Assembly: GCA_023391815.1 (NCBI GenBank) | Contig: JAEWAF010000132.1 | Location: forward strand, 124,001-188,000 | Source: Pseudomonadota bacterium | Lineage (GTDB): Bacteria; Pseudomonadota; Gammaproteobacteria; Steroidobacterales; Steroidobacteraceae | Length of the DNA: 64,000 nucleotides | Direction: 5' to 3' | In this document: positions 34,261 to 43,626 of the stretch, piece by piece | How positions within the stretch are numbered: position 1 is the first letter of the stretch | How the letters are laid out: the number at the start of each line of letters is the position of its first letter | Translations under genes and position numbers: made by a program | Notes under the pieces: generated by a model | What the model was told of the DNA's origin: nothing | Seen by the model: only the letters and a program-made list of their open reading frames with translations | Databases searched by the model: none

Positions 34261-34944
34261 ATGCACGAACTGAACCTCGAGGGTGGCCTGCTGGTCTCCG
34301 TCCTGCAGATCATCCTCATCGACATCCTGTTGGGTGGGGATAACGCGGTCGTCATCGCGCTGGCCTGTCGGGGATTGCCCGAGCACCTGCGCAACAAGGG
34401 CATTTTCTGGGGCGTGTTCGGTGCGATTGCCCTGCGGATCGTGTTGATCTTTTTCGCGCTGAAGCTGCTGGCGCTCCCATTCGTGAAGATCGTCGGCGCG
34501 CTCTTGCTGGTATGGATCGGGATCAAGCTGCTGCGAGAAGAGGGCGGCGACGATCACGACATTCACGCCGCCGACCATCTGTTCGGCGCGATCCGCACCA
34601 TCGTGGTGGCCGACGCGGTCATGAGCATCGATAACGTCATCGCGGTGGCCGCGGCCGCGAAGGGCCACATCGGGCTCGTGGCCTTCGGTATCGCCATCAG
34701 CGTCCCCATCATCGTCTGGGGCAGCAAGCTGGTTCTGAAGCTGATGGACCGCTTCCCGTGGGTGATCACGGTGGGCGCGGGGCTCCTGGGGTGGATCGCG
34801 GGCGGCATGCTTTTACATGACGTGGCGTTGCAACCGATGCTCGGCGGTATGCCGAGCTGGTGGAACTATGTGGCTGGCGCCGTTGGTGCCGCGATTGTGA
34901 TGATCGCTGGTGTGGTCGGGCGCGGTGCTGGCGCCGTGAAGTAA
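34261..34944 (+). CDS. TerC-family membrane protein (YjbE type)
   Basis: 227 residues with seven predicted membrane helices. The TerC signature acidic residues are in helices 1 and 4: LLGGDNAVVIALA and MSIDNVIAVAAA. Members export or handle metals, notably manganese, at the membrane and during secretion; tellurium resistance is only one phenotype. ATG 34261 is the natural family start, although the ribosome binding site is weak. The 64-bp gap upstream is too short to hold the manganese riboswitch that often precedes this family. Confidence 0.9.
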   Translation: MHELNLEGGLLVSVLQIILIDILLGGDNAVVIALACRGLPEHLRNKGIFWGVFGAIALRIVLIFFALKLLALPFVKIVGALLLVWIGIKLLREEGGDDHDIHAADHLFGAIRTIVVADAVMSIDNVIAVAAAAKGHIGLVAFGIAISVPIIVWGSKLVLKLMDRFPWVITVGAGLLGWIAGGMLLHDVALQPMLGGMPSWWNYVAGAVGAAIVMIAGVVGRGAGAVK

Positions 34945-34956
34945 GCGGGTGGTTGG

Positions 34957-36993
34957 TTACTGCGCGTTTTGATGGTTCTCGTGGTTCGTCATTGCACCTT
35001 CGTGGATCTGAGCGCTCGATTGTGAGAGATCGCGCTCGATCAGCAGATTGAGCCGATGCCAAACGGGGCTCGACTTCGCGCCTCGGTCAGCGTCCTGTAA
35101 GGCAGCCTTCGCTATGGCGAGTCGCTGTTTGAACAACAGCCACTGCTCCGGCGAGTTTGCTGTCGGCTCACGGTGTTCCGCCCTGGCCCAAGTGCGGAAG
35201 AGGATGGCCTCGACCAGATCCGGGCCATCGGAGCCAGGACGTTCACGGCGCCACTCCGCAAGTCGTGACAACGCGCCGTCCAGCGAGCGCTGTTGCTCGA
35301 AGAGCTCCTGTAGACCGCTGACAAAACCGGCGAGCTGCGCATCGTTAAAAGTATCGCGGGATTTCTCGGAACCGGGCAGCGTGATCTCGCCAGGGGGCTG
35401 CGAAGTGACGCCTCGCGGTTCGTGCCGGCGTGCTGGTTCTGCGATCGCAGAAGCCGGAGCGTCGAGTGCCGGATGTAACATGCCATCGAGTGACGCAAAG
35501 TCGCCGGTCTCGAACGCGCGCGCAGCGGTACAAGCGCCGGCTGCCACCGCGCCTGACGATACCGGTTTCCAATGAGCCGGGTCGTTTGTCGCAGCGTCTA
35601 TCGACCTAGGCTCGCCAGGAGACACGCCGATTGTCACAACTTGTTTCGACCCGGGCATCCGAGGAGCTCGGCCGTCTGTCACAGCGTCTTTCGACCCGGG
35701 ATGCAAACTCGCCGGGCCGTCTACTCTCTGCGGCCTCGAGCACTTCCAGCGAAGAGCGGCGAGCGCGTAGCGCACGTGTCTCACCGGTTCGGCTTGCGAC
35801 CAGGAATGAAAGCGCTCGGCCCGGGCTCGCATCTCCAGCCGTGACACCCTGGCCAAAGCGAACTCGGCTTGTTCCGCAAGCCGGCGGCTTTCGACCAATT
35901 GTTTCCTATCCCGATGCTTGACGCCTTCGTATCCCGTGCGAATGGCTTCGTGTCGCAGCTTGACGTACTCGGCCACCACTGCCGCGAATTGCTGTTGCTC
36001 CTGATCGTCGACAGCACCCTCAGCGACCAGCCGGGCCTCAGCATCTTTCCAGAAGGGCAGTAACTTCTGTTCCATGATCCTCAAGAACTCTGTCTCGCCG
36101 ATCGTGCCCGCTCGGGCTTGCACGTCATCAGCGATTCGCAGGGCGTCCTTCTGGCCGGCCAACAGCCATTGATGGCTCGACCAGTAGCGCTGAACGGCCG
36201 ACCGACTCGACCGTAACGCATGAACTTGTGCCACGCCCAAGCTCAGCAGGAGCAGTGCGGTGATTGCGGCGGAGCTCACTTTTCTCAACGACAAGCGTGC
36301 GGTGTCGAACGGCCGCGCGAGCAACCAGCCGAGCAAGCCACCGCAGATCATTCCTCCCATATGCGCGGCGTTATCGATCTTGTCGCTCAGCATGCCGACT
36401 GCGGTGCTGTACAAAATAAACACCAACGCGGACAGGCCGTGTGAGAGAACGATTTTCTTGGGAACGCGCGTCGACCCTCGCGCCAGGAAAACAACGAGTG
36501 CCCCAAGCAGCGCGAAAATCGCGCCGGACGCACCGACGCTGTTCTGGTAGGGATTCCAGGCGACGCTCGCCAATCCACCGAACACACCCGAGACGACGTA
36601 GATGAGCAGATACGACGGCGTGCCGTAGAGACGCTCGACCAGTCTGCCGAGACCCCATAGCGCCCACAGATTCAGTCCCAGATGGACGAGGTCGCCGTGC
36701 AGAAACATTGCGGTGAACAGTCGATACCATTCTCCGCTCATCACCAGCAGGCCGGCGTTCGAGCCCCAGCGAGTCAGTGCCTGCGGATCCAGAGCCCAAC
36801 TATCGCCTCCGGCAACGAGGCACGCGAGAAACGCCAGCACGTTCGCGACAACCAAGAGAGGCGTCGCCCAAGCTCGGGGCGCACGAGCTCGCAGCGCCTC
36901 GTTGAATTCGCGCAGCTCCGGCCAGCGCTCATCGGGCGCCCGAGTTCGCGGGTCGGGCAGAGTTCGGACGATGTCGGCGGCGTGAGGGTCCAT
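34957..36993 (-). CDS. Rhomboid-family intramembrane protease with long C-terminal extension
   Basis: 678 residues, against about 200-300 for most bacterial rhomboids. Residues 40-270 form the protease: H104 and N108 in LHGDLVHLGLNLWALW, nucleophile Ser156 in GASGAIFALLG and His211 in NAAHMGGMICGG, so it should be active. The last 400 residues after the final membrane helix (about 245) hold a helical charged region, four 15-residue tandem repeats (about residues 425-484), and a second helical region ending in ERDLSQSSAQ. The extension is probably extracytoplasmic and may select substrates. It converges on terC with 12 bp between. Confidence 0.88.
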   Translation of the reverse strand: MDPHAADIVRTLPDPRTRAPDERWPELREFNEALRARAPRAWATPLLVVANVLAFLACLVAGGDSWALDPQALTRWGSNAGLLVMSGEWYRLFTAMFLHGDLVHLGLNLWALWGLGRLVERLYGTPSYLLIYVVSGVFGGLASVAWNPYQNSVGASGAIFALLGALVVFLARGSTRVPKKIVLSHGLSALVFILYSTAVGMLSDKIDNAAHMGGMICGGLLGWLLARPFDTARLSLRKVSSAAITALLLLSLGVAQVHALRSSRSAVQRYWSSHQWLLAGQKDALRIADDVQARAGTIGETEFLRIMEQKLLPFWKDAEARLVAEGAVDDQEQQQFAAVVAEYVKLRHEAIRTGYEGVKHRDRKQLVESRRLAEQAEFALARVSRLEMRARAERFHSWSQAEPVRHVRYALAALRWKCSRPQRVDGPASLHPGSKDAVTDGRAPRMPGSKQVVTIGVSPGEPRSIDAATNDPAHWKPVSSGAVAAGACTAARAFETGDFASLDGMLHPALDAPASAIAEPARRHEPRGVTSQPPGEITLPGSEKSRDTFNDAQLAGFVSGLQELFEQQRSLDGALSRLAEWRRERPGSDGPDLVEAILFRTWARAEHREPTANSPEQWLLFKQRLAIAKAALQDADRGAKSSPVWHRLNLLIERDLSQSSAQIHEGAMTNHENHQNAQ
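35541..35720 (-). repeat. 45-bp tandem repeats inside the rhomboid gene
   Basis: Four units of 45 bp begin near 35541, 35586, 35631 and 35676. The middle two share TTGTC-CA-C and TCGACC blocks most clearly, and the outermost is degenerate. They encode four 15-residue units starting HPGSKDAVT, MPGSKQVVT, EPRSIDAAT and KPVSSGAVA. The exact multiple of three keeps the frame, so the copy number can vary without breaking the protein. Confidence 0.7.
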
Positions 36994-37153
36994 GGGTGTG
37001 GTCGGATTCAGGTCGCGCCGACGATACCCGATGCTGATTACGGCTGTTCGAGCGCACGCGCCGGGGCGATTTTTGTAGCTTCGCCAGCAACTTACGAATA
37101 CCCAAGGCGACTCCGGGACGACCTTCTCGCGGCCGCCGGGCCGCTTCTATAAG

Positions 37154-38959
37154 ATGCGCGGCCTCATGAAAGCCGTCGTCAACATCGCCGCCTACAAATT
37201 CCTGCCGCTGCAAGACTTGAAGTCGCTGCGCCTGCGCTTGCAGGAGCTGTGCGCCGAGCAGGAGCTCAAAGGCAGCATTCTGCTCAGCCCCGAGGGCATC
37301 AATCTGTTCGTCGCCGGGGGCGAGGCGCAGATCGAGCGATTGCTGGCCGAGCTGCGCAGTTGGCCGGGGCTGGCGGATCTGCAGCCGAAGATCAGCCACA
37401 CCGATCATCAGCCGTTTCGCCGCATGCTGGTGCGGATCAAGAAAGAGATCATTGCCTTCGGCGTGCCCGGCATCGATCCGTCCCGGCGCACGTCGCCGAA
37501 GCTCGCCGCCACGCAGTTGAAGCAGTGGCTGGACGAAGGCCGTCCGATCACGCTGCTCGATACGCGCAACGACTACGAGGTCAAGCTCGGCACGTTCAAG
37601 AACGCCTTGCCGATCGGCGTCGGGCACTTTCGTGACTTTCCCGCCGCCGTGGCGAAATTGCCCGAAGCGCTGAAAGAACAAACCGTCGTGATGTTTTGCA
37701 CCGGCGGCATTCGCTGTGAGAAAGCGGGGCCGTACATGGAGCAGGTGGGGTTCAAGAACATCCTGCAGCTCGACGGCGGCATCCTGAAATACTTCGAAGA
37801 AGTCGGCGCCGAGCACTATGACGGCGAATGTTTCGTGTTCGACCAGCGCGTCGGGCTCGATCCGAAACTGCACGAGACCGGCTCGACCCAATGCTATCAA
37901 TGCCAGTCGCCGCTCACGCCCGCCGAGCAGGAGCATCCGCACTACGTGTGGGGCAAGTCGTGCCCGTATTGTTTCAAGACGCCAGCCGAGCAGATGCAGG
38001 CGAGCATCGAGCGGCGCCACGAGACGATCCGGCAACTCGCGAATCCGCTGCCTGGCAGCCAACCCTACGATCATTTCAAGCCGGTGAACGTGCCGGTCGA
38101 TTGCGATGGCTCGACCATCGTTGCAACGCTGTACCGGGTCGTCAGGCACATTCCCATCGAAGTCTGGGAACAAAAATGCGCGGATGGCCTGATTCTCAAT
38201 GTGGATCGCGAGCCCGTCGTGGCCACGCATCGGGTGAAGTCAGGCGAACGTTACTTGCATCGCTTGCCCGCGGTCATCGAGGCTGCCGTGAACATGGATG
38301 TGCGTATCCTCCATGAAGATGAAGCGCTCGTTGTAGTAAACAAGCCGGCGCCGTTGCCCATCCATTCCGGCGGACGTTTCTATCGGAACACGCTGCAATG
38401 GTTGTTGTACGACGTGTACGCACCCCAGAAGCTGCGCCCGGCGCATCGACTCGATGCCAATACGACCGGCGTGCAGGTGTTCACCCGCACGGGCCATTTC
38501 GCGGCTCGCGTGCAAGATCAGTTCGCGCAGATGCAGGTGGAGAAGGTGTATCTCGTGCGCGTCAACGGTCACCCCGATGCGGACGAGCTCACCTGCGAGG
38601 CGCCGATCAGTAACGAACCGGGCAAGCTGGGCTCGCGCAGTGTCGATCTGGAAGCCGGGCTGCCGTCGCGTACCGACTTCCGCGTGCTCCATCGACTGGC
38701 CGATGGTACGGCGCTGCTCGAAGCCCGTCCTCGTACCGGGCGAACCAACCAGATTCGAATTCACGCCGCCCATCTCGGCTGGCCGGTCTGCGGCGATCCC
38801 GCCTATCTCGCCGGCAGCGAAGTCGGCGACGTGCAAACCCTCAGCATCGACGCGCCGCCGTTGTGCCTGCATGCCTGGGAAATCACATTCAAACATCCCG
38901 TGAGCCGTGAGCCTGTGACATTCCGGGCGCCGCCACCGGCGTGGGCCGCGCCAGGCTGA
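37154..38959 (+). CDS. Fusion of TrhO rhodanese and RluA-type pseudouridine synthase
   Basis: 601 residues with two enzyme halves. Residues 5-290 are TrhO (YceA), which makes 5-hydroxyuridine at tRNA position 34: an acylphosphatase-like start (SILLSPEGINLFV), then the rhodanese loop with Cys182 and Cys188 in FCTGGIRCEKAG, and a zinc-like CxxC pair (Cys247, 250, 270, 273). Residues about 340-595 are an RluA-family pseudouridine synthase, with catalytic Asp434 in HRLDANTTGVQV and the RTGRTNQIRIHAA signature. One polypeptide could thus modify two sites of the same RNA. ATG 37166 is an alternative start. It appears to be a single-gene unit. Confidence 0.9.
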   Translation: MRGLMKAVVNIAAYKFLPLQDLKSLRLRLQELCAEQELKGSILLSPEGINLFVAGGEAQIERLLAELRSWPGLADLQPKISHTDHQPFRRMLVRIKKEIIAFGVPGIDPSRRTSPKLAATQLKQWLDEGRPITLLDTRNDYEVKLGTFKNALPIGVGHFRDFPAAVAKLPEALKEQTVVMFCTGGIRCEKAGPYMEQVGFKNILQLDGGILKYFEEVGAEHYDGECFVFDQRVGLDPKLHETGSTQCYQCQSPLTPAEQEHPHYVWGKSCPYCFKTPAEQMQASIERRHETIRQLANPLPGSQPYDHFKPVNVPVDCDGSTIVATLYRVVRHIPIEVWEQKCADGLILNVDREPVVATHRVKSGERYLHRLPAVIEAAVNMDVRILHEDEALVVVNKPAPLPIHSGGRFYRNTLQWLLYDVYAPQKLRPAHRLDANTTGVQVFTRTGHFAARVQDQFAQMQVEKVYLVRVNGHPDADELTCEAPISNEPGKLGSRSVDLEAGLPSRTDFRVLHRLADGTALLEARPRTGRTNQIRIHAAHLGWPVCGDPAYLAGSEVGDVQTLSIDAPPLCLHAWEITFKHPVSREPVTFRAPPPAWAAPG

Positions 38960-39078
38960 GCACCCAAACAGGTCGCGTCCCATGCCGACGTGCCTCAGCA
39001 TGAGGCAATTCAAATCCGAGAATAACGCGAGGTTATAGACAGGCCGCGCCTTTTCATCGCACTCCCCAAACGACGTTG

Positions 39079-39102
39079 GTTAGCTTGAGCACGGGGGCTA
39101 AC
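39079..39102. promoter_or_regulatory. Inverted repeat upstream of the first TonB receptor operon
   Basis: GTTAGC (39079-39084) and GCTAAC (39097-39102) form a perfect 6-bp inverted repeat with a 12-base centre, 22 bp before the GTG start of the receptor. It may be an operator or a leader hairpin of the eight-gene operon. Confidence 0.3.
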
Positions 39103-39124
39103 ACAGAACTTGGGGAGCAACGCC

Positions 39125-42100
39125 GTGTCGAGAGCTACTGAGCCTTTATCCTCCAGACGCATGATTGCGCTGGCCGTCATGGCCGCCATCGGTCATGCAC
39201 AAGCAGCCGGGGCGCAGGATGCAGCCGCAACGACGGATGCGCCGCCGCTCGAAGAAATCACTGTCACCGGCAGCAGCATCAAGCGCACCGACGACGCGGC
39301 TCTGCCGGTCACCATCGTCAGCCAGGAAGCGATGGAGCTGCGCGATGCGGCCACGCCCGTCGACCTGCTGACCGCCATGCCTGCGGTCGTCAACGTTCCG
39401 ATCAACGATTCCAATCAAGGCGGCGTCAACGCGCGCGGCGACATCGCTTCGGTGAACCTGCGCGGTCTGGGCTCGGGCAACACGCTCGTGTTGTTGAATG
39501 GGCGCAGAGTTGCCGCGCACGGTATCTCATCGCAGGAAGATGGCGTGCCGCAGATGTCGGTGAATGTGAACACGCTGCCCACGCGGGGTCTGGAGCGTGT
39601 CGACATCCTGCGTGACGGCGCGTCCGCTGTGTATGGTTCCGATGCCGTCGCCGGCGTCATCAACTTCGTCACCGACAGCAACTACGTCGGTAACGAGATG
39701 CAGGTGCAGACCGGCATCACGGAGATCGGCTCGGGCTCGGATCTCGGCGTCACGTTCACGCATGGCAACTACGCCTTCGATGAGCGCTTGCATTGGATCT
39801 CGACGTTCGATTATCTGACACGCGAAGAGCTGAAGACTTCGGATCTGCCGAATGCCGGCGACTCGGACAAGCGCCGGGTCGCGCCGCCGGGCTTCGATGC
39901 GGCCAACGGTCCATTCTTCGATCGCAACGCTTCCAGCGCGTTTCCGTCGTTCCGCATCGGCGCCTCGACCGCCACGCGCTATCTGACGCCGATGGAAGGC
40001 GGCGTCGTCGGCATCAAGAACAGCGCGCCGAATCGCACCGGCGCCGAGCTGGGCTATTACTACGACGTGAACGCCGACGGTTATTCCGTGCCGGAAACCG
40101 AGCGCTTCAACTGGTTCAACGCGCTCGACTTCAAGATCAACGACAAGCTGACCGCGTTCGGCCATCTGGCTTTGTATCGTGCCACTTCGACGATGGTACG
40201 GCCGCCAGTCGCGTACGGCATCAACTCGGACGCGCCGCTGTTCGTGCCGGCCGACAATCCTTACAACCCCTACGGCTCGCGTTTCTATAGTCCGACGGGC
40301 GCGCCGAACGCGGACGGCACGCCGCGCCTGGTGGGGCCGGCGCAATCGGTCACGATCGTTTCCAAACGTTTCACCGACATCGGCGCCGAGACCATCGATG
40401 TCGAGACGACCTCGATAACGGCGACCGCCGGGCTGCGAGGCGATATCGTTCCGGGCTGGACGTGGGAATCCGGCGCGGTGTACTCACGGGCGCAGACGAA
40501 AGACGACTCGCTGAACGCCGTTCGTGAAAGCGCGTTGCTCGCGCAGACGGCGCGCACCGACAGCGCTGCTTACAACCCGTTCGGATATAACTTCGCGATT
40601 CAGAACGGAGCGGTCGTCGCGACCACGCCATACACCAATCCCGACTCGGTCACGTCCGCGTTCGTCCAGAAATTCCACCAGGAAGGTCGCAATATCCTCG
40701 GCAGCGTCGATCTGCGCGTCAACGGCGAATTGTGGGATCTGGGCGCCGGACCGATCGCCATCGCCGTCGGCGCCGAGCATCGCTGGGACGATTACGAGCT
40801 GGTTCGCCCGCAGTTCGCCGGGGTCAACGGACCGAACGATCTGGGGCTCAATCCGGCGAACAACGATTTCGTGCAGGCATCGGCCGCCGGCGACGTGATC
40901 GGCGATCGCACCGTGGTCGCGGGCTTCGCCGAAACGGTGGTGCCGATCTTCGGCGCCGCGAACGCGCTGCCGGGGCTGGAGCGGTTGCAGTTCGGCGCTT
41001 CGATCCGTTACGAGAAATACAGCGACTTCGGCGACACGACCAATCCCAAGTTCACCATGGACTGGCGGCCGATCGAGCCGCTGATGATTCGCGCCTCGTA
41101 CAACGAAGGGTTCCGCGCGCCGAATCTGAGCGTGATGAACTATCCGACCCGTTTCACCGTGGGCTCGAGCTTCGATCCGTATCGTGGCCCGGTCACGAAC
41201 CTGCCGGTCGACGGGCAGTTCCAGCGTCAGACGGGAATCGAGGGCAATCCGAATCTGGTTCCGGAAACCTCCGAGGGACGCACGCTCGGCTTCGTGCTCG
41301 ACGTGCCGTTCGTCGACGGTCTGCGCGTGTCGGTCGACTATTGGAAGATCGATCAAGAGAACCTGATCGCGAGCCCGAACGCCGAGGAGATCCGTAACAA
41401 CGACGCGGCCATGCTCCTGGCCGCGACTCAGGCCGCGCTGGCGCGCGGCGTTCCGTTCGATCAGATCGATCTGGGTAGCGGCGTCGCCGGGGCTTATGCC
41501 GGCGATCCCTTGATCAGGCGCTCCGCGACTATTACCGCCGAAGACCGTGCGCTGTTTGCTGCATATAACGCGAGTCGGCCGCAATCTCAGTGGGTGGCAC
41601 CGGTCGGCGTGCTCGAAGTCACCTACACGCCGTACTCGAACCTGGCGAGCGCGTCCATCGAAGGCTACGACTTCAACGTTACTTACAACTCGCCGCGTCT
41701 TTCCTGGGGGCGGCTGGGCGTGACGGCGGATGCGACTTACCTGAGCAAGTACGAACGGCAAGCGGGACCGAACGCGCCGGTGGAAACGCGGCTCGGCAAG
41801 AGTGGCGCGACCAAGTGGCGTGGCGCGCTGAATCTGTTCTGGTCGAAGGACGATGTCTGGTCGGCGGGACTCAGCGCCTATTACATCGGGGCCTACGCGG
41901 ACACAGGCGCCAGCATCAGCGCGGCGACCTATGAGCAGCTGGGCCGGCCGAGCTACGTCTATCCGATCGATGGCGTGTATTTCTGGCGCGTCGAGGACTC
42001 GGTGACGTTCAACGCGTTCGGCGCTTACACGTTCCAGCCCGCGGGCGAGAGCTGGCTCAGCGATCTGAACGTGCGTGTCGGTGTGAAGAATCTCACCAAC

Positions 42101-42205
42101 GAAGACGCGCCGCTCACCACCGACAGCGCCGGTTACGACTCCTCCGTCTACAACAGCGTCGCCATGGGACGCGTCTGGACTCTGAGACTCACCAAGAGCT
42201 TCTAA
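39125..42205 (+). CDS. TonB-dependent outer-membrane receptor
   Basis: 1026 residues from GTG 39125, which follows GGGGAG; TTG 39110 lies on that site and is rejected. A signal peptide ends near AAGAQ. The TonB box region EEITVTGSSIKR precedes the plug domain (about 45-170: VNLRGLGSGNTLVLLNGRRV, SAVYGSDAVAGVINF), followed by the 22-strand barrel ending in TLRLTKSF with a terminal Phe. It imports a large or scarce ligand with TonB energy. Its stop overlaps the capA-like start by one base, and the downstream genes suggest an acidic peptide or polymer as ligand; that is inferred. Confidence 0.93.
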   Translation: MSRATEPLSSRRMIALAVMAAIGHAQAAGAQDAAATTDAPPLEEITVTGSSIKRTDDAALPVTIVSQEAMELRDAATPVDLLTAMPAVVNVPINDSNQGGVNARGDIASVNLRGLGSGNTLVLLNGRRVAAHGISSQEDGVPQMSVNVNTLPTRGLERVDILRDGASAVYGSDAVAGVINFVTDSNYVGNEMQVQTGITEIGSGSDLGVTFTHGNYAFDERLHWISTFDYLTREELKTSDLPNAGDSDKRRVAPPGFDAANGPFFDRNASSAFPSFRIGASTATRYLTPMEGGVVGIKNSAPNRTGAELGYYYDVNADGYSVPETERFNWFNALDFKINDKLTAFGHLALYRATSTMVRPPVAYGINSDAPLFVPADNPYNPYGSRFYSPTGAPNADGTPRLVGPAQSVTIVSKRFTDIGAETIDVETTSITATAGLRGDIVPGWTWESGAVYSRAQTKDDSLNAVRESALLAQTARTDSAAYNPFGYNFAIQNGAVVATTPYTNPDSVTSAFVQKFHQEGRNILGSVDLRVNGELWDLGAGPIAIAVGAEHRWDDYELVRPQFAGVNGPNDLGLNPANNDFVQASAAGDVIGDRTVVAGFAETVVPIFGAANALPGLERLQFGASIRYEKYSDFGDTTNPKFTMDWRPIEPLMIRASYNEGFRAPNLSVMNYPTRFTVGSSFDPYRGPVTNLPVDGQFQRQTGIEGNPNLVPETSEGRTLGFVLDVPFVDGLRVSVDYWKIDQENLIASPNAEEIRNNDAAMLLAATQAALARGVPFDQIDLGSGVAGAYAGDPLIRRSATITAEDRALFAAYNASRPQSQWVAPVGVLEVTYTPYSNLASASIEGYDFNVTYNSPRLSWGRLGVTADATYLSKYERQAGPNAPVETRLGKSGATKWRGALNLFWSKDDVWSAGLSAYYIGAYADTGASISAATYEQLGRPSYVYPIDGVYFWRVEDSVTFNAFGAYTFQPAGESWLSDLNVRVGVKNLTNEDAPLTTDSAGYDSSVYNSVAMGRVWTLRLTKSF

Positions 42206-43614
42206 TGAAAAACACGACTCGAATCGCCAAGGCAGTGTTGCTGGGCTTGCTGGCCGCTCAAGCGGCGGACGCGGCGTCGCCGTCGCGTCCGGCGCGCGGC
42301 TGGGAGTCGGCCGCGGGGCAAGAAACAAAAACCGTGTTCGCGCTGACGGGCGACGCGATCATCAACCGACGATTGTCGACGTTCCGCGCGCCGGGCGTGG
42401 ACGACATGTTCGGTGTGATTCGTCAGGCCGACGTCGCGTTCACCAACTTCGAAACGTTGATTCACGACTTCACCATCCCCGGCGCGCAGCAAAGCGGCGG
42501 CACCTACATGGGATCGCCGCGCTTCATCACCGATGAGCTGGCGTGGGCGGGTTTCGACTTGCTGGGCCTGGCGAACAATCATGCCAACGACTACGGCGTC
42601 GACGGCATGCGCAGCACGGTGGCCGCGCTGGCGAAGACGAATTTCGTGTATGCCGGTGTCGGCGAGAACCTCGCGCTGGCGCGCAAGCCGGGCTATCTCG
42701 ATACGCCGAAGGGGCGGGTGGCGCTGATTTCGACGTCCTCGAGTTTTCCTTCCCCGATCGTCGCCGGCGCGCAGCGCAAGGATATGCCGGGCCGACCGGG
42801 CCTGAATCCGTTGCGTCACACGGTGACATACACCGTTCCACAGGCGACGTACGACACGCTCATGACGTTGCGCGGCCCGGTTCGCTCGAACATGGGCGAA
42901 GGCGGCGGGGGCAGCGGCGACAAGCTGGTATTCGGCGGCGCCGAGTACGTGGTCGGCGATGAGATCAAGATCAGCTCGAAGGCGAACAAGACCGATCTCG
43001 CCGAGCTGCAGGCCAGCGTGCGCGATGCGGATCAGCAGGCCGATTGGGTGGTGGTGAGCATTCATGCGCACGAGGCGGCCAATCCGAAAGATCAATGGAT
43101 GCCGGCCGAGTTCGTCGTCGAATTCGCGCACGCGATGATCGACGCGGGCGCGGACATGGTCGTGGGCCACGGGCCTCACATCCTGCGCGGCATCGAGGTC
43201 TACAAAGGCAAGCCGATCTTCTATTCGCTCGCAAACTTCATATTCGAGAACGATCTGGTCGAGCTGCAGCCGGCCGACAATTACGAGAAGACCGGTCTCG
43301 GCAACGATTCTTTGCCGAGCGATTACTTCAGTAAACGTTCCAAAAACGATACGGTCGGCTTCCCGGCGGATCGTAAATACTGGCAGTCGGTGGTCGCGCA
43401 AGTGGTCTACGACAACGATCGCACGTTGCGCGAAGTCCGGTTGCATCCGGTGTCGATGGGTTTCGGTCAGCCCCGCAGCAAGCGCGGTCAACCTTATCCA
43501 TCGCCGGCCGCCGAGGCCGAGCAGATCTTCAAGGATCTCTCGGAGGTCTGCGCTCCGTTCAACACCACCGTCACCTACAAGAACGGTGTGGGGACGCTTT
43601 CCTGGCAGAAGTGA
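42205..43614 (+). CDS. CapA/PgsA-like metallophosphoesterase-fold protein
   Basis: 469 residues with a signal peptide (KAVLLGLLAAQAADA). The PGA_cap domain shows the calcineurin-like metal motifs: ALTGDAIINRRL, FTNFETLI, LLGLANNHANDYG, WVVVSIHAHEA and MVVGHGPHILRGIEVY. CapA/PgsA proteins are tied to poly-gamma-glutamate export or processing, and the domain also occurs in stand-alone hydrolases. The gene overlaps the TonB receptor by one base and is followed by a Glu/Asp racemase and an acidic amino acid symporter, which strengthens a link to glutamate polymers or peptides. No PgsB/CapB ligase gene is present. Confidence 0.88.
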   Translation: MKNTTRIAKAVLLGLLAAQAADAASPSRPARGWESAAGQETKTVFALTGDAIINRRLSTFRAPGVDDMFGVIRQADVAFTNFETLIHDFTIPGAQQSGGTYMGSPRFITDELAWAGFDLLGLANNHANDYGVDGMRSTVAALAKTNFVYAGVGENLALARKPGYLDTPKGRVALISTSSSFPSPIVAGAQRKDMPGRPGLNPLRHTVTYTVPQATYDTLMTLRGPVRSNMGEGGGGSGDKLVFGGAEYVVGDEIKISSKANKTDLAELQASVRDADQQADWVVVSIHAHEAANPKDQWMPAEFVVEFAHAMIDAGADMVVGHGPHILRGIEVYKGKPIFYSLANFIFENDLVELQPADNYEKTGLGNDSLPSDYFSKRSKNDTVGFPADRKYWQSVVAQVVYDNDRTLREVRLHPVSMGFGQPRSKRGQPYPSPAAEAEQIFKDLSEVCAPFNTTVTYKNGVGTLSWQK

Positions 43615-43626
43615 CGCGAAGATTCC

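Noticed and set aside
40484..42328. Long minus-strand reading frame (614 codons) opposite the first TonB receptor gene
   Set aside because: It mirrors the codon bias of a GC-rich gene, has no signal peptide, domain or ribosome binding site, and the plus-strand gene is certain.
42202..43491. 429-codon minus-strand frame opposite the capA-like gene
   Set aside because: Composition is the reverse-complement shadow of the real gene, rich in Arg, His and Ala, with no recognisable motif.
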